Assembly (NCBI RefSeq): GCF_024362485.1
Contig: NZ_CP101456.1
Span: 744,001-808,000 of the forward strand
Direction: 5' to 3'
Origin: Natronobeatus ordinarius
Lineage (GTDB): Archaea > Halobacteriota > Halobacteria > Halobacteriales > Natrialbaceae
Length of the DNA stretch: 64,000 nt
The notes under the pieces are model-generated. The model was not told where the DNA came from. It worked only from the letters and a program-made list of their open reading frames with translations, and made no database searches. This document shows, in pieces, positions 8,385 to 16,925 of the stretch (position 1 is the first letter of the stretch; each line of letters opens with the position of its first letter). The position numbers were made by a program, and so were the translations under genes.

Positions 8385-10040
8385 ATGGACAGGAACGCAC
8401 TGATCGAGCAGTTCAGACGCCGAATCAGGATCGACACGCGCTCGCTCGCGGTCTTTCGCGTCATCGCGGGAGTCCTGATCGTCGTCGACATCCTGCTTCG
8501 GCTCCGTAACTTCCGGTTTTTCTACACCGACGACGGCGTCGTGCCCGTAGAGGTCGCACAGGGGCTCGTGCCGGAATACGCCGTCTCGGTGTTTTTCTTC
8601 TCGGGGGAGCCGACGATCACGTTGCTCCTCTTTGCCATCCACTTCGTCGTGGCGATCCAGCTAATCCTGGGGTACTACACCCGGTTCGCCATCGTCGTCT
8701 CGTTTCTCTTCGTCGTCTCGGTCGACTACCGGAATCCGATCGTCACCAGCTACGCGGACGTGATCTTCAGGCACATGCTGTTCTGGGCGATGTTCATGCC
8801 GCTGGGGGCGCGCTACTCGATCGATGCGCTCCGGGCCGACGGGCCGCCCCCGAAACAGTACACCGGTCTCGCCGGGATGTTCGCGCTCGCCCAGATGATG
8901 CTCATGTACCTCACCAACGGGAGTCACAAGATCCCGTCGCGGGAGGCGTGGCTCAGCGGCGAGACGATGACGACGATCCTGCACTACGACCGCGTGGCGT
9001 TTTTCCTCTCTGAGTACGTTCGGGAGTTCCCACTGTTCATGCAGTTCAGCGGCATCATGTGGTACTCCCTGATGTTGGGATCGCCCCTGCTGTTGCTGTT
9101 TACCGGCCGAGGACGGTACCTGCTGGCGACCCTCTACGCGGGCGGGCACCTGTTTCTGGCCGTCACCGTCCGGATCGGCGCGTTCCCTTACGCGGCGATC
9201 ATGGGGCTGATGCTGTTCTTCCAGTCCCGGGCGTGGGACGACGCCGCGTGGGTGGCGTCGCGGTTCGACCTTCCGGTCGAGCGGGTTGTCGCCGCGGTGA
9301 CCCGCCAGGGCCGGCATCTCGAGCGACGGCTCCCACACCTGGCGATCAGCGATCGGATCCCCCCGACGGAGCGACTGCGGAGGACGGCCACCACCCTCGT
9401 GATCGTGATCGTCCTGGTTTCGGGGATCTTTACGGTCATTCCAAACGCCCAGACGATCGGCGTCATCGACGAGGACGAGTCGATCCCGTTCGAAGACGAG
9501 GTCACGGCGGGCCAACAGACCGTCCGACTCGCCGAGCCGTCGTGGCGTTTTTACCCGAGCCCGATCTCCTCGAACCGGTACTTCGTCTTCGCCGGGGAGA
9601 CCGCAGACGGCCAGCACGTCGACGTGTTCAACGATCGGCCTTTACAGTGGGATCGACCGTACGCCGACAACTACAAACAGCTCGAGACGTACCGTCATCG
9701 GTTCTACATGATCTCTGTCAGGAACCACGGCGTCGACGGCCGGGAGAGCGGCGTCGTCGAACACTACCAGGAGTATCTCTGTGAGCACTACGAGTGGGAC
9801 GGCCAACCTCTCGAGCGCACCACGATGTACTACATCTACGAGTGGACGGAGACGGAGACGATCGACGACTATCGGCAGTACGATCGCCGGGCCATCCTCA
9901 TCGACGCTCACGGCTGCGATGGCGCCGAGCCCGGGCCCGTCAGCGCGCCGCCGCCGGAGTACCTCGAGCACGCAGATTCAGAGCTCCTCGAGTTCCTCGA
10001 GATGGCCGAAGACGACGTCGAGTCGGACGCCCTCGACTGA
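8385..10040 (+). CDS. HTTM-domain integral membrane protein (vitamin K carboxylase-like fold)
   Basis: The ATG at 8385 is preferred over an in-frame TTG at 8376. The 551-residue protein opens with RIDTRSLAVFRVIAGVLIVV and then a series of hydrophobic helices through about residue 340. This is the pattern of the HTTM family related to the transmembrane part of gamma-glutamyl carboxylase. The soluble C-terminal part (from about 360) is beta-rich and ends in an acidic tail. HTTM proteins are widespread in haloarchaea, and their substrate is generally unknown. It stands alone between divergent or convergent neighbours. Confidence 0.75.
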   Translation: MDRNALIEQFRRRIRIDTRSLAVFRVIAGVLIVVDILLRLRNFRFFYTDDGVVPVEVAQGLVPEYAVSVFFFSGEPTITLLLFAIHFVVAIQLILGYYTRFAIVVSFLFVVSVDYRNPIVTSYADVIFRHMLFWAMFMPLGARYSIDALRADGPPPKQYTGLAGMFALAQMMLMYLTNGSHKIPSREAWLSGETMTTILHYDRVAFFLSEYVREFPLFMQFSGIMWYSLMLGSPLLLLFTGRGRYLLATLYAGGHLFLAVTVRIGAFPYAAIMGLMLFFQSRAWDDAAWVASRFDLPVERVVAAVTRQGRHLERRLPHLAISDRIPPTERLRRTATTLVIVIVLVSGIFTVIPNAQTIGVIDEDESIPFEDEVTAGQQTVRLAEPSWRFYPSPISSNRYFVFAGETADGQHVDVFNDRPLQWDRPYADNYKQLETYRHRFYMISVRNHGVDGRESGVVEHYQEYLCEHYEWDGQPLERTTMYYIYEWTETETIDDYRQYDRRAILIDAHGCDGAEPGPVSAPPPEYLEHADSELLEFLEMAEDDVESDALD

Positions 10041-10094
10041 CTCGACGCGCCGAGTCGGCTGTAAGCGACTCCGCTCTGTTCCCCGGCTACGGCG

Positions 10095-11462
10095 TCAGTC
10101 GTCGGCTGTGGCAGTCTCGGTCGCGGCGTCGGCGCGCTCGAGCTCCTCGAGGTAGGCGTCGGCGTCGATGGCGGCTTTACAGCCCATGCCCGCCGCCGTC
10201 ACCGCTTGCTGGTAGTGGTAGTCGACGACGTCGCCGGCGCCGAAGATGCCGGGGACGTCGGTTTCGGTCTGGCCGCCGTCGGTACCACCCTGGGTTCGGA
10301 GATAGCCTTCGTCGTCCATCTGCACGCCGGTGTCCTCGAGGTAGTCGGTGTTGGGGGTGTGGCCGATGGCGAGGAAGACCGCGCCGACGTCGAAGTCGAA
10401 CTCGTCGGTTTCGGGGTCGTCGAGCCGGTCCGTCGGGTGACCCTGCTCGTTGTGGACGAGCGTGACGTGGTCGACGCCGTCTTCGGGGGAGCCGTGGACC
10501 TCGAGCAGTTCGGTGTTTTTCATGATCTCGAGCTCGCCGGCCTCGACCTTCTCTTCGACGCGGTCGATCCAGTACTGCTCGGCGCGGAACTCCTCGCGGC
10601 GGTGAGCGAGGTAGACGGTGTCGGCGAATTTGGTGAGGAAGTGCGCCTCCTCCATCGCGGCGTCGCCGCCGCCGACGACCAGCATGTCCTCGCCGCGGAA
10701 GAAGGCGCCGTCGCAGGTGGCACACGTCGAGAGCCCGTAGCCCATCAGCTCGTCCTCGCCGGGCACGCCGAGGGTGCGCGCGCTCGCGCCGGAGGCGGCG
10801 ATGATCGCGTCGGCGGTGTAGACGTCGCCGTTCGTCAGCTCGACGCGAAACGGCCGGTCGGAGGCGTCATCGGAACGCTCCACGTTCCGATTTACAGTCG
10901 AGCGTTGCTCGACGCGCTCGACAGACTCGAGGACGCCGTGGTCGATCTCGGCGCCGAAGCGCTCGGCCTGGGCTTTCATCTCGGTGACGAGCTCGGGGCC
11001 GCTGATCCCCTCCGGGAAGCCCGGATAGTTCGCCACGTCGGTCGTGAGCGTGAGCTGGCCGCCCGGCTCGTCGCCTTCCAGCACCAGCGGCTCGTTGTTC
11101 GCCCGGCCGGCGTAGATCGCCGCCGTGAGGCCGGCGATCCCCGTCCCGGCGATGATCAGGTTCCGGTGCTCGACGTCCGTGCCACCGTCGGCGACGGTGA
11201 GGCCGAGCAACTCGTCGAGTTCGCCCGACTCCTCGAGCGCGCGGGTCTCGTTCCAGCCGCCGATCAGTTCGCCGTCGACGAACACTTCGGGGGCGGTCGT
11301 CCGGCCATTGGCGCGTTCGACCATCTCCGTGAACAGCTCGTCGTCACCGGTGACGAGGTACTCCTCGTACGCCACGCCTTTCTTCTCGAGGAGGGATTTC
11401 GCCATCTCGCAGTACGGGCAGGGATCTTTGGTGTAGATCTCCACTCGCGTCTGGTCGTCCAT
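10095..11462 (-). CDS. Glutaredoxin-thioredoxin reductase fusion
   Basis: The start is the ATG at 11462. Residues 1-85 are a glutaredoxin domain with the CPYC active site (Cys15, Cys18) and a TAPEVFVDG cis-Pro segment. From about residue 100 a complete thioredoxin-reductase flavoprotein follows: the FAD motif GTGIAGL, the redox pair CATC at 247-250, the NADPH motif GGGDAAMEEAHFL and the C-terminal GAGDVVDYHYQQA. The 455-residue protein could pass electrons from NADPH through FAD and CATC to its own CPYC domain, reducing disulfides in the cytoplasm without a separate carrier. A roughly 20-residue insertion rich in VERxxxR sits in the FAD/NAD region where the DNA has two hairpins. Otherwise full length. 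Confidence 0.9.
   Translation of the reverse strand: MDDQTRVEIYTKDPCPYCEMAKSLLEKKGVAYEEYLVTGDDELFTEMVERANGRTTAPEVFVDGELIGGWNETRALEESGELDELLGLTVADGGTDVEHRNLIIAGTGIAGLTAAIYAGRANNEPLVLEGDEPGGQLTLTTDVANYPGFPEGISGPELVTEMKAQAERFGAEIDHGVLESVERVEQRSTVNRNVERSDDASDRPFRVELTNGDVYTADAIIAASGASARTLGVPGEDELMGYGLSTCATCDGAFFRGEDMLVVGGGDAAMEEAHFLTKFADTVYLAHRREEFRAEQYWIDRVEEKVEAGELEIMKNTELLEVHGSPEDGVDHVTLVHNEQGHPTDRLDDPETDEFDFDVGAVFLAIGHTPNTDYLEDTGVQMDDEGYLRTQGGTDGGQTETDVPGIFGAGDVVDYHYQQAVTAAGMGCKAAIDADAYLEELERADAATETATADD
10869..10913 (-). repeat. Two adjacent hairpins forming an in-frame insertion in the thioredoxin reductase gene
   Basis: A perfect 9-bp stem with 5-base loop (atcggaacg/cgttccgat, 10869-10891) is followed directly by a 7-bp stem with 3-base loop (gtcgagc/gctcgac, 10897-10913). 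They encode the linker VEQRSTVNRNVERSDDASD, which is not part of the reductase fold and differs in composition from the surrounding protein. It looks like a small palindromic repeat that inserted in frame. Confidence 0.6.
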
Positions 11463-11586
11463 GGACGATCGTACAGAGTCGTGACGGTAAACTCCTTGTG
11501 CCGGGGTGCACGGTCCGGACACAGCCGCGGTAGTCATCGCCGAGGCTGACGACGGACTTACAGCGTGGCCGGTCGACCCTCCAGGT

Positions 11587-11871
11587 ATGGCTGCAGAACT
11601 CGAGGAGAAGACCGACCGATACGGCGAGTTGCTGGCGGAGGCGCTCGAGGCGGCGGCGGTCGCCCCGCCGTCGGGGACGCCGATGGCCGAGGCAGCGGCG
11701 GAGTGTCGGGAGATGGCAGCGTCGTACCTCGAAGACGGACGTCACTTCCGAGCGGAGGGAGACCTCGTGAACGCGCTGGCGGCGTTCTCGTACGGACACG
11801 CGTGGCTCGATGCGGGTGCGCGCGTGGGACTGTTCGACGTTCCGACGGATGGGCACCTCTTTACCGTGTGA
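11587..11871 (+). CDS. DUF357 family helical protein
   Basis: The protein is 94 residues, starting at ATG 11587. It is entirely helical and has the signature of the archaeal DUF357 family: a long first helix (AELEEKTDRYGELLAEAL) and the conserved SYLEDGRHF...GDLVNALAAFSYGHAWLDAG segment. Members are restricted to archaea and have no established biochemical role. It is divergent from the thioredoxin reductase fusion, sharing a 124-base promoter region. Confidence 0.85.
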   Translation: MAAELEEKTDRYGELLAEALEAAAVAPPSGTPMAEAAAECREMAASYLEDGRHFRAEGDLVNALAAFSYGHAWLDAGARVGLFDVPTDGHLFTV

Positions 11872-12032
11872 CCGCCACCCAGCGCTACCGTGTGAGAGTC
11901 CTCCGCTGGGGATCCGGCTACCGACTCACGGGGGTAATCGTCGTCGACGTTCGAGACGTTTATCTGCGGGGACCGGCCCCGTGGTGGCCGGGCGTCGCAC
12001 GCCGATATTGTACACGATCAATGACAAAATAT

Positions 12033-12092
12033 CCGAAACGTATATAACTCGAACGCCGATCTGTTTATTAAGTAGGCGAAACGTTTATATGG
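12033..12092 (+). promoter_or_regulatory. Tandem BRE/TATA motifs upstream of tfb
   Basis: Two near-identical core-promoter motifs lie 43 bases apart: ccgaaacgtatataac (12033-12048) and gcgaaacgtttatatgg (12076-12092). Each has a purine-rich BRE joined to a TATA box by cg. The second would start transcription near 12115, leaving a leader of about 65 bases before the ATG. Duplicated core elements before a gene for a BRE-binding factor suggest autoregulation or competition between TFB paralogues. The remainder of 11872-12179 is AT-rich and noncoding. Confidence 0.65.
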
Positions 12093-12179
12093 TTTTCGGT
12101 CTAACTATATGTTAGCAGAGGTGACCGGGTTTTTTCTGGTTTCCCCGCCCGGGAGCCCCGAGTAACCAAGTGATACATC

Positions 12180-13151
12180 ATGACAGATACGATTACCCGA
12201 ACGTACACCGGCGAGACAGAGACCCAGACCGAGACGCAGCGGACGGAAGAGCAAGATCGCTGCCCGGAGTGTGGCGGCCGACTCGTTTCGGACGCCGAAC
12301 ACGCCGAGACGGTCTGCAACGAGTGTGGGCTGGTCGTCGAGGAGGACGAGATCGACCGCGGACCGGAGTGGCGCGCGTTCGACTCGGCCGAGAAAGATCA
12401 GAAGAGCCGCGTCGGCGCACCCACGACGAAGATGATGCACGACCAGGGGCTGTCGACGAACATCGGCTGGCAGGACAGAGACGCCTACGGGAAGGCACTC
12501 TCGAGCCGCCAGCGCCAGAAGATGCAGCGGCTGCGCACCTGGAACGAGCGCTTCCGTACCCGCGACTCCAAAGAGCGGAACCTCAAGCAGGCCCTCGGCG
12601 AGATCGACCGGATGGCCTCCGCGCTCGGTCTCCCCGAGAACGTCCGCGAGACGGCCTCGGTGATCTACCGCCGTGCGCTCGAGGAGGATCTCCTCCCGGG
12701 CCGGTCGATCGAAGGCGTCGCGACGGCGTCGCTGTACGCCGCCGCTCGGCAGGCCGGCACTCCTCGGAGCCTCGACGAAATCTCGGCGGTGAGCCGCGTC
12801 GACCGGATGGAACTCACGCGAACGTACCGCTACGTGATCCGCCAGCTCGGACTCGAGGTCAAGCCCGCCGACCCCGAGCACTACGTCCCGCGCTTCATCA
12901 GCGGACTCGAGCTCTCTGACGAGACCGAGCGCATGGCGCGCGAACTGCTCGACAGCGCTCGAGAGAAGGGCGTTCACTCGGGCAAGTCGCCGGTCGGCCT
13001 CGCTGCTGCCGCCGTCTACGCGGCCGCCCTGCTCACCAACGAGAAAGTCACCCAGAACGAGGTCAGCGAGGTCGCCAACATCTCCGAAGTGACCATCCGA
13101 AACCGGTACAAGGAACTGCTCGAGGCCTCGGACACGGCGACGCCAGCCTGA
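12180..13151 (+). CDS. tfb: Transcription initiation factor IIB (TFB)
   Basis: A complete archaeal TFB of 323 residues. The N-terminal zinc ribbon has CPECGGRLV and CNECGLVV (about residues 28-52), followed by the B-finger/reader region (EWRAFD, residues about 60-95). Two cyclin folds follow (about 125-215 and 220-310), containing VRETASVIYRRALEEDLLPG and KSPVGLAAAAVYAAALLTNE. It recruits RNA polymerase to TBP-bound promoters by contacting the BRE. Haloarchaea encode several TFBs; which paralogue this is cannot be decided here. The tandem BRE/TATA promoter upstream is notable. Confidence 0.97.
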   Translation: MTDTITRTYTGETETQTETQRTEEQDRCPECGGRLVSDAEHAETVCNECGLVVEEDEIDRGPEWRAFDSAEKDQKSRVGAPTTKMMHDQGLSTNIGWQDRDAYGKALSSRQRQKMQRLRTWNERFRTRDSKERNLKQALGEIDRMASALGLPENVRETASVIYRRALEEDLLPGRSIEGVATASLYAAARQAGTPRSLDEISAVSRVDRMELTRTYRYVIRQLGLEVKPADPEHYVPRFISGLELSDETERMARELLDSAREKGVHSGKSPVGLAAAAVYAAALLTNEKVTQNEVSEVANISEVTIRNRYKELLEASDTATPA

Positions 13152-13268
13152 TCGACGCGAGTCCCGTCTCCGCTGGCACCACCACGCCCGTTCGCTTTCG
13201 GTTCCAATGCAGTCGCTGATCCGACGCCGCGACAAAGCTTTTCACCTACGGGTGTGAAAGAGAGTCTC

Positions 13269-13448
13269 ATGGACGAAACGACCGTTCAACTGTTGTGCCC
13301 CGAGTGTGCGAAAAATTGGCAAGCTCCGCCGGGCGACCTCCCCGAACCGGCGACCGTGTTCCACTGTCCGAACTGCCACGCCTCTCGGCGGATGTCGGAG
13401 TTTACGCGGACTGATCGCGATCTCCGGACGCTGAAACAACTCGGCTAA
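13269..13448 (+). CDS. Small zinc-ribbon protein
   Basis: 59 residues from ATG 13269 (an in-frame GTG at 13254 is less likely). Two CxxC pairs, CPEC at about 10-13 and CPNC at about 33-36, form a single zinc ribbon, followed by a basic helical tail ending LRTLKQLG. An A/T-rich box near 13233-13243 lies about 28 bases before the ATG, consistent with a leaderless transcript. Stand-alone zinc ribbons are very common in haloarchaea and usually uncharacterised. A nucleic-acid or protein-contact role is likely but unproven. Confidence 0.75.
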   Translation: MDETTVQLLCPECAKNWQAPPGDLPEPATVFHCPNCHASRRMSEFTRTDRDLRTLKQLG

Positions 13449-13769
13449 TCGTCGTTCGTCGGATCGATCCGTTCGATCTCGGTTTTTCATTCCGAATTTT
13501 TGAGGCCAACCATCTGTGGTGGACGGAAAAAACAGTAAGATACACAGACAGTCGTATCGTTCTCTACGATCGATATCAGGTTCTGGAGGAAACGAACACC
13601 TTACACGTGTTCAATAGTTTGTTACTGCGCGGATGGATCGCTGTTGAATCGTTCGTTTTCGGGCGTCGGTATGTTTCGAACGAATATATCTGGACGATCG
13701 AACGGGAGCAGCGTGTTAACGATGCTCAGGATAATAATATAACCCTGCGGTGGATAGAAGTGGATGGTT
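13449..13769 (+). other. AT-rich noncoding stretch with UPF0058 promoter
   Basis: No supported gene. T-rich runs around 13480-13502 (ggtttttcattccgaattttt) probably terminate the zinc-ribbon transcript. Near the right end, gataataatataac (about 13730-13743) is a good TATA candidate for the UPF0058 gene starting at 13770. Confidence 0.5.
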
Positions 13770-14006
13770 ATGAAGAAACAGGAGCTCATTCACCTCCACG
13801 GCCTTCTCGCGGAGGTATCGAACCAGTGTGCGGAGTGGGAAGACTGTCAGATTGATCTTGAAGAGTACGAATCGCTCGGTATTCGACCGACATCTATTCA
13901 CAAGTCGAAAACAGATCACAAAGCCGCTGTGTTCGCACTCGCCGGGGGAGTCACCCAGTTTATGCACGAGAGTGAAACGGAAGCAGTCGCCGCAACTGCA
14001 GACTGA
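13770..14006 (+). CDS. UPF0058 family protein
   Basis: 78 residues beginning MKKQELIHLHGLLAEV, the conserved start of the archaeal UPF0058 family, hence the ATG at 13770 rather than the in-frame ATG at 13764. The middle contains the conserved GIRPTSIHKSKTDHKAAVFALA segment. The family includes small metal-binding or nucleic-acid-associated candidates, but no reaction is known. Base composition is lower in GC than neighbouring housekeeping genes. Confidence 0.85.
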   Translation: MKKQELIHLHGLLAEVSNQCAEWEDCQIDLEEYESLGIRPTSIHKSKTDHKAAVFALAGGVTQFMHESETEAVAATAD

Positions 14007-14313
14007 GAACGCGACGTATCCTCGAGTACTCACGCCGCCCAGTGGAACGGCTCTCTTAGGCCGGCCGATCGTTTGCTATCGTTCCCTTTCTCGGACTCTT
14101 TTGGCGAGTTCGGCCGACTGTCAAATCAGCTCCCGTCTGACAGAAACGAGTCGCGTTCGTGTCGGCTGGGTCGATAGTGGGCACTTACAGGACTCGAGAG
14201 ACGTGACCCCTGTCTCACCGACTCGTCGCGAGTGCCGTGCCGTCGTTGACGCTGGTTCTGGAACCGAGTTCGGTGCAGGGCTGGTGTCGACGTCGTCGTA
14301 AAAACCGCGACCG
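14007..14313. other. Noncoding stretch between convergent genes
   Basis: Between convergent UPF0058 and DUF555 genes. Open frames here are short with no coding character. A weak T-tract (cggactctttt near 14092) could end the UPF0058 transcript. Nothing else recognised. Confidence 0.4.
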
Positions 14314-14766
14314 TCACTCGATGAGGTCTTCGAACTCCGGAAGTACGTCGTCCTCGTCGTTCTCGTCGTCTTCGGCCACCTCCTCGTTTTCGTCGCGCTC
14401 CTCGGTCGCTTCGTCTTCGTCCTCGTCTTCCGCTTCGAGCACGTCCACGTTGAGGACCTCGAGCGGGATGTTCTCGAGGCGCTGGCCGATCTCCTTGCGG
14501 GCGATACGCGAGGCGTGCTCCTCGCGCTCGACGTTGAAGACGGTCATCTCGAGTTCGAGCGCGACGAGCGCCTCGTCCGCGGCGATAAAGGCCGGCGGCA
14601 GCTCCTCCCCCGATGGCGAGGTTCGCTCGCCCATGTTGATCTCGACGTAGTTCAAGTCAGGGTTCAGCATCTCGCCCGTCTTCGAGATGGCGATGCGGAT
14701 CGCCTCGTCTTCCGTCTCGACGTCGAACACCGGCACGGCAGCCTCGACGACAACCCTGCAATTCAT
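14314..14766 (-). CDS. DUF555 family protein
   Basis: 150 residues. The first 110 match the archaeal DUF555 pattern: MNCRVVVEAAVPVFDVETED, AISKTGEMLNPDLNYVEINM, then LVALELEMTVFNVEREEHAS and IPLEVLNVDVLE. The last 40 residues are an almost pure Asp/Glu tail, typical of halophile adaptation. DUF555 is confined to archaea, with no known function. It is divergently arranged with the OGG gene about 136 bases away. Confidence 0.9.
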   Translation of the reverse strand: MNCRVVVEAAVPVFDVETEDEAIRIAISKTGEMLNPDLNYVEINMGERTSPSGEELPPAFIAADEALVALELEMTVFNVEREEHASRIARKEIGQRLENIPLEVLNVDVLEAEDEDEDEATEERDENEEVAEDDENDEDDVLPEFEDLIE

Positions 14767-14902
14767 AGCTAGTCATTCTGTGTCCATCGGTATGAAGGTT
14801 CGCCTCACGCACACGGTAGGCCGGCCAGCACCGGCACAGGCGCGGCTTTCGCGTCGCATCGGTTCGAAACTCCCAAGCGTGAGCCCCCGAAGGGACGAAC
14901 CG

Positions 14903-15790
14903 ATGGAGACGGGCGAACTCGCGGCCGACGACCTCTCGGGAGGACTCGACCTCTACCGCACGCTCGAGAGCGGCCAGAGCTACTGCTGGCGCCGGGAGGA
15001 CGGCGAGATGTACGGCGGCAACCGGAAGCCGGGGGCGTGGTACGACACGGTCGTCGGGGGTGAAGTCGTCCGGGTGCGCCAGCGCGACGGCCGCCTCGAG
15101 TGGGAATCGACGACCGACGCTGACGCCCTCGTCCGCCGGCTGCTCAGGCTCGAGGACGACCTCGAGCGAATCGTCGCCGACGCGCCCGACGACCCGCTGC
15201 TTCGGGAGGCGTACGAGACCCACCACGGGCTCCGGCTGGTCGAGGATCCGCCGTTTCCGACGCTGATCTCGTTCATCTGCTCGGCCCAGATGCGAGTGCG
15301 TCGCATCCACGGCATGGTGTCGACGCTCGCTCGCGAGTACGGCGACGAGGTCGCCTTCGACGGCAAAACCTACCACGCGTTCCCGACGCCGGACCAACTG
15401 GCACAGGCGACCGAGGACGAACTGCGCGAGCTCGGCCTGGGCTACCGCGCCCCGTACGTCGTTCGCACGGCCGAGATGGTCGCTTCGGGTGAGGCCCACC
15501 CCGAGGAGGCGCGCGAGCTCCCGTACGAGGACGCCCGCGAGTACCTCACGCAGTTCGTCGGCGTCGGCGAGAAAGTCGCCGACTGCGTGCTGCTGTTCTC
15601 GCTGGGCTTCGACGAGGCCGTCCCGCTCGACACCTGGATCAAGAGCGCGATCGAGGAGCACTACCCCGACTGCGACCGCGGCAACTACGCCGACACCTCG
15701 AGGGCGATCCGTGAGCGCTTCGGTGGCCGCCACGCCGGCTACGCCCAGACGTACGTCTTTCACCACCTTCGGACGGGTGCCGGCGAGTGA
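14903..15790 (+). CDS. ogg: 8-oxoguanine DNA glycosylase/AP lyase (OGG1 type)
   Basis: 295 residues from ATG 14903, chosen because homology begins at METGELAADDLSGGLDLYRT. The N-terminal beta domain carries the GQSYCWRR element. The C-terminal HhH-GPD module is QFVGVGEKVADCVLLFSLGF, with catalytic Lys224 in the hairpin and Asp243 (VPLDTW) positioned as in OGG1. The enzyme removes oxidised guanine opposite cytosine and nicks the abasic site in base-excision repair. Full length for the family, and no damage to key residues seen. Confidence 0.93.
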   Translation: METGELAADDLSGGLDLYRTLESGQSYCWRREDGEMYGGNRKPGAWYDTVVGGEVVRVRQRDGRLEWESTTDADALVRRLLRLEDDLERIVADAPDDPLLREAYETHHGLRLVEDPPFPTLISFICSAQMRVRRIHGMVSTLAREYGDEVAFDGKTYHAFPTPDQLAQATEDELRELGLGYRAPYVVRTAEMVASGEAHPEEARELPYEDAREYLTQFVGVGEKVADCVLLFSLGFDEAVPLDTWIKSAIEEHYPDCDRGNYADTSRAIRERFGGRHAGYAQTYVFHHLRTGAGE

Positions 15791-15805
15791 AGTCGAAGGC
15801 TCCGA

Positions 15806-16054
15806 TCACTCCTCGTAGTCCGCTCGCCCGGTACGTGTCCAGTACGCCTGTGAAACGATCGTAACGCTGAAAACGACCGCGAGGATCGCGACGACGACCA
15901 GCGCCGCCGTCCCCCCGAGCAGGGAGTAGGTGAGCGCGCCGGCGACGAAGACGAAGAAGACCGCACCCGCGACCAGCTCGAACAACTCCCGGGCCGTCAC
16001 CCGGCGGCTCGAGACGTCGACGTACTCGTCCTCGAGGCGGTCGAGGAGTCCCAT
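15806..16054 (-). CDS. Small two-helix membrane protein
   Basis: 82 residues starting MGLLDRLEDEYVDVSSRRVT at ATG 16054. A short amphipathic N-terminal part is followed by two membrane segments (about residues 26-45 and 47-68) and a polar C-terminus TRTGRADYEE. No family assigned. It is convergent with ogg (15 bases between stops) and divergent from acyP. Confidence 0.65.
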   Translation of the reverse strand: MGLLDRLEDEYVDVSSRRVTARELFELVAGAVFFVFVAGALTYSLLGGTAALVVVAILAVVFSVTIVSQAYWTRTGRADYEE

Positions 16055-16148
16055 GCTGTGCGCGACCGTACGGCCTCGAGGCCCATCGTCCTGTCGCGTC
16101 CCCTCAACGGGAGCCGAATTTTTGTCCCGTCGCCTCGAGGGCTCGCGT

Positions 16149-16427
16149 ATGAGCGATCGAACTCGAGCCCACGTGTTCGTCTCCGGCAAGGTACAGGGCG
16201 TCTACTACCGCGCGAACACCCGCGACGCGGCCCGCGAGGCGGGCGTCGACGGCTGGGTGAGAAACCTCGCCGACGGCCGGGTCGAGGCGGTCTTCGAGGG
16301 GCCCGAGGACGCCGTCGAGTCGATGGTCGAGTGGTGTCACGAGGGCTCTCCGGCGGCGCGGGTCGAGGACGTCGAGGCCGAGTACGAGGAGCCCCAGGGC
16401 GAGGACGGCTTCGAGATTCGCTACTGA
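16149..16427 (+). CDS. acyP: Acylphosphatase
   Basis: 92 residues, the standard length. The phosphate-binding loop VSGKVQGVYYRANTRDAA supplies the catalytic Arg, and the following GWVRNLADGRVEAVFEG supplies the catalytic Asn. Acylphosphatases hydrolyse carboxyl-phosphate bonds such as those in carbamoyl phosphate or 1,3-bisphosphoglycerate. ATG 16149 gives the canonical N-terminus. Confidence 0.95.
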   Translation: MSDRTRAHVFVSGKVQGVYYRANTRDAAREAGVDGWVRNLADGRVEAVFEGPEDAVESMVEWCHEGSPAARVEDVEAEYEEPQGEDGFEIRY

Positions 16428-16433
16428 TCGAAC

Positions 16434-16778
16434 TCACCCGCCGCGCGAGCGGTAGCCGCCGACGAACTCCCAGCCGACGAGGCCGACGAACAGGGCGGCG
16501 GCGACCGTTCCGATGACGCGGCGTTCGAAGGGGTCGGCCGACCCGACCGTGAGCCCGGCGATCACGAGGGTGAGGAGGACGCCGATCCGGACGCGACCTC
16601 GTGGGGAGACCGAGTCGTCGACGGCGGCGAGGACCAGTTGCGGGCCGAGGACGCCGACGCCGGCGACGACGGCGAACGTCACGACGGCGCTCTCGACGCC
16701 GACGGCCGCGACCACGGCGAACGTGAGCAGGAAGACGACGAGCGAGCCGAGGAGGACGAGATTCTCGCGGGAGGGCAT
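16434..16778 (-). CDS. Small multi-pass membrane protein
   Basis: 114 residues from ATG 16778 (MPSRENLVLLGSLVVFLLTF). Four hydrophobic helices are likely (about 7-25, 28-50, 60-77, 85-104) with short polar loops, and a basic C-terminus GGYRSRGG faces the cytoplasm. No enzyme motif. Its stop is 6 bases from the stop of acyP. Confidence 0.6.
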   Translation of the reverse strand: MPSRENLVLLGSLVVFLLTFAVVAAVGVESAVVTFAVVAGVGVLGPQLVLAAVDDSVSPRGRVRIGVLLTLVIAGLTVGSADPFERRVIGTVAAALFVGLVGWEFVGGYRSRGG

Positions 16779-16925
16779 CGGTGGTCGTCCGTCGTGTCGG
16801 CGCGTCGAAGTTCTTTCGGAACCGTCGAACGCGGGTCGCGACGCCCCACTCGTAATCGAACTCGGCGGGAGCCAATCGAGAGACCGAAGCGTTATTTCAC
16901 GCGATTGCGAACGACCGGCCGACGA

